Shown here: piece by piece, positions 1 to 4,000 of the stretch
Layout of the letters: every line of letters begins with the position of its first letter
How positions within the stretch are numbered: position 1 is the stretch's first letter
Made by a program: the position numbers and the translations under genes
The notes under the pieces: generated by a model
Told to the model about the DNA's origin: nothing
The model's input: only the letters and a program-made list of their open reading frames with translations
Databases searched by the model: none
Assembly: GCA_001800005.1 (NCBI GenBank)
Contig: MGUL01000130.1
Coordinates: 227 to 5,618 of the forward strand
Direction: 5' to 3'
Origin: Elusimicrobia bacterium RBG_16_66_12
GTDB taxonomy: Bacteria; Elusimicrobiota; Elusimicrobia; UBA1565; UBA9628
DNA: 5,392 nt

Positions 1-1
1 C

Positions 2-10
2 ATCATGTGA
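2..10 (+). CDS. possible last codons of an upstream gene (partial)
   Basis: The second reading frame gives ATC ATG TGA, so a gene coming from the left could end at the TGA at 8-10. The GTG of the next gene would then overlap this stop as GTGA, the same arrangement seen at the next junction in this operon. Genes for AHSA1-type SRPBCC proteins often follow an ArsR-family helix-turn-helix gene. That is family knowledge, not something visible here. Three codons cannot identify a product, and the stop may be chance. Confidence 0.25.
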   Translation: MM

Positions 11-465
11 CCGCCGAACCAGGAAAGCAGGAGGTGATCATGATGCGAACGTTCGACGCAACATGCGAGCTCGTGTTCAAGGCGCACATGGATCCCAACG
101 CTATCCCGAAGTGGTGGGGGCGAAAGAACTCGACTACGACCGTCGACAGAATGGAGGTCCGCGAAGGTGGCCGGTGGCGCTTCGTCGAGCGAACGGCCGA
201 CGGCGGGGACTACGGATTCCATGGCGTGTATCACGCCATCGTGGCCCCCGAACGGATTGTGCAGACCTTCGAGTTCGAAGGCGTGCCCGGGCACGTGATC
301 CTGGAAACGCTTACGCTCGTAGAACAGGGCGGGGTGACCACGCTGACCAGCCACTCCGTCTACCAATCGGTCGAGGACCGCGACGGAATGGTCCAGTCGG
401 GCATGGAGGACGGGGCGAACGAATCGATGGACCGTCTGGCCGAGCTCCTCGGGAGGATGACGTGA
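7..465 (+). CDS. SRPBCC (START-like) protein, AHSA1 / activator of Hsp90 ATPase homologue family
   Basis: A small cytoplasmic protein of 152 residues with the helix-grip fold of the AHSA1-like SRPBCC family, whose members enclose a hydrophobic ligand cavity. Substrates are mostly unknown. Visible family signatures are the first strand and helix (EVIMMRTFDA then ELVFKAHMDP, residues 9-30), the Trp-Trp-Gly at 36-38, the EGGRWRF strand at 53-59, the PERIVQTFEF strand near residue 80, and the C-terminal helix with RDGMVQSGMEDG and RLAELL. The length is normal for the family. GTG at 7 is preferred as start because it keeps the whole first strand and overlaps a possible upstream stop. No stop precedes it in frame in the window, so the gene could begin further left. 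ATG at 40 or 43 has a strong Shine-Dalgarno-like stretch in front, but would cut into the first strand. The 3' end overlaps the next gene by four bases, implying co-translation. The exact ligand cannot be stated. Confidence 0.88.
   Translation: MTAEPGKQEVIMMRTFDATCELVFKAHMDPNAIPKWWGRKNSTTTVDRMEVREGGRWRFVERTADGGDYGFHGVYHAIVAPERIVQTFEFEGVPGHVILETLTLVEQGGVTTLTSHSVYQSVEDRDGMVQSGMEDGANESMDRLAELLGRMT
451..456 (+). promoter_or_regulatory. ribosome binding site of the DUF1801 gene
   Basis: GGGAGG lies inside the last codons of the SRPBCC gene, five bases before the GTG at 462. It supports GTG at 462 as the true start and translational coupling through the GTGA overlap at 462-465. Confidence 0.65.
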
Positions 466-827
466 GCGCACCCAAGGATGTGGCCGTCTACCTGGCTGCG
501 CTGACGAAGGAGCGGCGGGCGACCCTTGAGAAGCTCCGCAAGATCATCAAGTCCGCCGCGCCAAACGCGGAGGAAGTGGTCAGTTACGGGATGCCGGGTT
601 TCCGGTACGGCGGCCGCATGCTGGTCTACTACGCGGCGTGGAAGAACCACTGCAGTTTGTACGGGGCGAGCGGTACCTTCTTGGACAAGTACAAAGGCGA
701 GCTCAAAGGCCACAAGATCTCCAAGGGGACGATCCAGTTCCCGATTGGCGAGCCGCTCCCGGTCGCGCTGGTGAAGAAACTCGTCAAGGCGCGAATGGTC
801 GAGAACGAGAAGAAGGCCAAGAAGTAG
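462..827 (+). CDS. DUF1801 family protein (YdhG/Fra-like)
   Basis: A 121-residue, lysine-rich (18 Lys) cytoplasmic protein. It carries the DUF1801 signatures in order: an N-terminal helical part (residues 6-33), EEVVSYGMPGFRYGG at 37-51, MLVYYAAWKNHCSLY at 53-67, the strand SKGTIQFPIGEPLP at 87-100, and a basic C-terminal helix with an EN motif at 114-115. Bacillus subtilis YdhG (Fra), a frataxin-like iron chaperone, belongs to this fold family, so such proteins are often labelled iron chaperones. Nothing in this sequence proves iron binding. The GTG start at 462 follows a GGGAGG and overlaps the previous stop as GTGA. An open frame continues upstream to 63, but that part is a frame shadow of the SRPBCC gene. 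Pairing with an SRPBCC gene is common for this family and suggests a shared small-molecule or stress role, which is inference. Confidence 0.88.
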   Translation: MSAPKDVAVYLAALTKERRATLEKLRKIIKSAAPNAEEVVSYGMPGFRYGGRMLVYYAAWKNHCSLYGASGTFLDKYKGELKGHKISKGTIQFPIGEPLPVALVKKLVKARMVENEKKAKK

Positions 828-831
828 GGCA

Positions 832-856
832 GCCGCCATCCGCTTTCTGCGGCGGC
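832..856 (+). terminator. weak GC-rich hairpin after the operon, possible terminator
   Basis: GCCGCC at 832-837 can pair with GGCGGC at 851-856 across a 13-base loop, starting five bases after the stop of the DUF1801 gene. An alternative smaller stem (CCGC, five-base loop, GCGG at 840-852) competes with it. No T-tract follows, so it is not a typical Rho-independent terminator. In GC-rich DNA such a stem may be chance. Confidence 0.25.
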
Positions 857-918
857 GCGGGTAGCCTCTGCGTCCACCCCGCCAGCCTCCGCAAGCTCGG
901 GCCTCCGGTCGTCGACAT

Positions 919-947
919 AAGTGGGCCCGCCGCCGATTCACCCACTT
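919..947. repeat. 7-bp inverted repeat overlapping the -35 box
   Basis: AAGTGGG at 919-925 and CCCACTT at 941-947 are perfect inverted copies separated by 15 bases. The arms start 22 bases apart, about two helical turns. The right arm shares its last two bases with the proposed -35 hexamer, so a dimeric regulator binding here could affect the promoter. This is inference from position. The repeat could also form a hairpin in readthrough RNA from the operon. Confidence 0.4.
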
Positions 948-975
948 GACCCATGAGACCCTCTTGCCGTAGACT
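946..975 (+). promoter_or_regulatory. sigma70-like promoter for the large secreted-protein gene
   Basis: TTGACC at 946-951 matches five of six bases of the -35 consensus. TAGACT at 970-975 matches four of six of the -10, including the key first T, second A and last T. The spacer is 18 bases. Transcription would begin near 982, giving a leader of about 50 bases before the ATG at 1031. It is the best promoter I can see in the spacer and gives the large gene its own transcription unit. In many candidate phyla the housekeeping consensus is untested, so this rests on similarity only. Confidence 0.5.
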
Positions 976-985
976 GTCTTGGGGG

Positions 986-1003
986 CTAGTACTTAAGTCC
1001 TAG
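986..1003. promoter_or_regulatory. 18-bp dyad, candidate NarL/LuxR-family operator
   Basis: CTAGTACTTAAGTCCTAG is an inverted repeat with 9-base arms matching at eight of nine positions; the central ACTTAAGT is a perfect palindrome. Its core GTACTTAAGTCC agrees with the GGACTWWAGTCC core of the DosR/DevR box, a NarL/LuxR-type response regulator site, at 11 of 12 positions. It lies just after the predicted -10 and covers roughly +4 to +21. With this promoter it would suit repression, or else the real promoter lies elsewhere. The regulator itself is not in the window. Confidence 0.45.
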
Positions 1004-1030
1004 GCGCGTCTTCTACCGGATCCCTAGTCC

Positions 1031-4000
1031 ATGCCCAATAGGCTGTCGGTCGACCGATTCTCATTCATTCTCCCCGTCGACAGGATCTCCCTTCACGCGC
1101 CCTCGCTTAGTAGCAGATCGCTAGTTCCCAGGCACACGTCTGCGCCATGGGCGAGTCGGCTCGCCGCACTAGCCAAGACGAGCAGGCTGACTTTAGGTCT
1201 GGTCGTCTGCATAATCCTCGTGGCTGCTGGCCGCGCTGGGCCAGGTTCAGCGCAGGAGACCCCCGCGGGTGCGGCCGCTCCCGTGGCCGGTCTGCGCGGC
1301 GAGTACTTCGCCAATAACAGCCTTCACCTGCCTGTCGCCATGACTCGTTTCGACGGGCCGATCGACTTCGACTACGGCGGCGGAGGCCCGGATCCGAGCC
1401 TGCCGGGCGAGGGCTTCTCCATTCGATGGACCGGGCAGGTCCAGGCGGCGTTCTCAGAGACCTACGCTTTCTTCACCACCTCCGACGACGGGGTCCGCCT
1501 TTGGGTGGATGGTCAACCCGTCATTGACAACTGGACCATTCATGGGACCACCGAGGACAGCGGTTCGATCGATCTCGAGGCTGGGGAGTGGGTGGACCTG
1601 CGTCTCGAGTTCTTCGAACAGAGCGGAGGCGCCCTGATCCATCTCGAATGGAGCTCGGCCTCCACACCCCGACAAGTCATCCCGGGTGACCGCCTCCAAT
1701 ACCCCGACTTCGGAGGTTCCTCCATCGTGGCCGATCCTGCCACGGCCACGGCCGATGGCACGCAGGCCACCACTCTCACTGTCACCCTGGCCGATTCATC
1801 GGCGATTCCCCTGCCGGGTGTCTCCCTCTACATGATGATCGGTGGGAGCCACAACTTCCTGAACGGATCGCCGGTCGAGTCCGGAATCTGGTCGCCCATG
1901 GGCGCCACCGACCTGTCCGGAGAAGCCAGCGCACAGCTGGCTTCCACCGTGGCCGAAAGCAAGACGATCCTGGTGAGGGCCGGCGACGTGGTGCTTCCGG
2001 ATCCGGCCTCTTTCCTGTTTACGGCCGGCCCGGCGACAAGTCTGCAAGTGCTCTTGCCGGGTGAGTCACCAGATCCGGGCGGACCGCCGGGGAAGGGCGG
2101 ATCCCCAGAATCGCCACGCATCGGTCAGCCTACGACCGTCCACATCCGCGCCGTCGACGTCTTCTTCAATCTCGCCGAGGCCTTCACCGGGACGGCGGTG
2201 CTCAACGCCAGTGATCCAGCCGCCGCCCTGCCGCCGTCTGCAGACCTTGTCGCCGGCGCGGCTCAGGCCGGGGTTACTTGGATGACGCCCGGCGCCCATA
2301 GCCTGACAGCCAGTGACACGACGGATCCCCTCCTCGTCGGCTCGGCTTCGCTGGAGGTGCTCGGCCTTCAAATCGCCGGACTGCACGGTGACTACTTTCC
2401 CAACCCCGATCTGATCGCGCCGCCGTCCTACTTACCTTTCCGGGAAACGATCGACTTCGACTTCGGCCTGGGAAGCCCGGCTCCCACCCTCCCTCCGGAT
2501 CACTTCTCGGCACGTTGGCGCGGGCGAGTGCGGTCGGACTTCTCCGAGTCCTACGCGTTCATCACAACTTCCGACGACGGTGTGCGGCTGTGGGTGGACG
2601 ACCAGCTCATCATCGACAATTGGACGGCGCATTCCGCGACCGAGGACACCGCCAGTCTGGATCTCGAGGCGGGCCGCTGGTACGACATGCGGCTGGAGTA
2701 CTTCGATAATGATGGGGACGCGCGGATCCGCCTCGAGTGGAGCTCAGCCTCGACCCCCCGGCAGGTGATCCCTCTGGGCAACCTGAGTTTTCTGGATCTG
2801 GAAGGCGCTGTCCTGGAACCCACTCCCGCTAGCGCCCCGGCCGATGGAGCCTCTGTCGTAACGCTCTCTGTGCAGCTCCTCAGCGAATTCGGTCTTCCTT
2901 GGGCTGACACGCCGGTCGCCATCCACATCAGCGGAAGTGAGAACCACGTGAACGGGGTCGAGGTGCCGGCGGGCGCCTGGACGGAGATCGGAGTTACGGA
3001 CGCCGCGGGACTTGTGGCGGCTGATCTGGCCTCCACCTTCCCCGAGGAGAAGATCGTTCGCGTGCGTGCCGGAGGTCAGGTTCTGCAGGCCACGACGCCG
3101 GTCAACTTCGAGTCAGGCCCACCGGTGGACCTGCGGCTCTTGCTTCCGGGCGAGACAGCCACACCGGGTCAGGCTCCCGGGAAGACCGGCACTCCCTCCC
3201 CAGTCCCGGTAGGGTCCGGTGGCAGGCTTATCGTGCAGGCGGTAGACGCCGACTTCAACGTGGCCGCGGGCTACACCGGCGACGTGCGCCTCACCACAAC
3301 CGACCCAGCGGCGGACCTACCCGGCGTAGCCACGCTCAACAACGGCGAGACGCAGGTCGACTTCGTCATGCGCACTCTCGGGTCGCAAACCATTAGTGTC
3401 ACCACCATCGACGGCCCGCCCTTTACGGACGAGTCGACCGTTGAGGTTGTCCCGCCTCCGGCCCTGGTCGTGGGGAGCGGGGAGGTCCTGACCGTCGACG
3501 ATGCGCGGTACCGGATGATGGGCATGATTCCCTCGGACACGCCGTTTGTCTTCTACGACGGCACGCCAGGCTTCCTTCCAGGGGACGACATCCTCATCAT
3601 CGCCATGCAGGGCGATTCGATTGGCACCTATGACCTGGCCCAGGTGATCAACGTTCAACCTGGAGAGCTGGTGCTCTCCGCGGGCCTGGTGAATGCCTAC
3701 GACGGATTCAGCCATCGCGTGATGGTCCAAAAGATCCCTCGCTTCGGCGAGGTCGTGGTCCAAGACGGGGGCGTGATCACCGCGCACGCGTGGGATGGAT
3801 CAACCGGCGGAGTCGTCGCCTTTCGAGCCACAAGCCTCACCATCGAAAGCGGAGGCAAGATAGTCGCCACGGGGCTGGGGTTTCGGGCCGGAGAGGGCCC
3901 GGGGAGCGGTGGATTCCAGGCCGGTGGCGGGTACGGCGGAACCGGGGGCGACTACGGAGGTGGCGCTGGAGGCGCCGGCTATGGCCCTCCCGTGAGTCCG

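Noticed and set aside
63..461. Upstream extension of the DUF1801 frame to 63
   Set aside because: The extra residues are Arg/Gly-rich and come from the alternative frame of the SRPBCC gene. Family similarity begins right after the GTG at 462.
360..941. Minus-strand open frame of 193 codons across the operon end
   Set aside because: It is antisense to the well-supported SRPBCC and DUF1801 genes, and its translation is Arg-rich low-complexity sequence.
1147..1317. Small frame starting at ATG 1147
   Set aside because: It gives 56 residues of Arg-rich sequence in a different frame from the signal peptide and PA14 domain, and ends at the TAA at 1315-1317.
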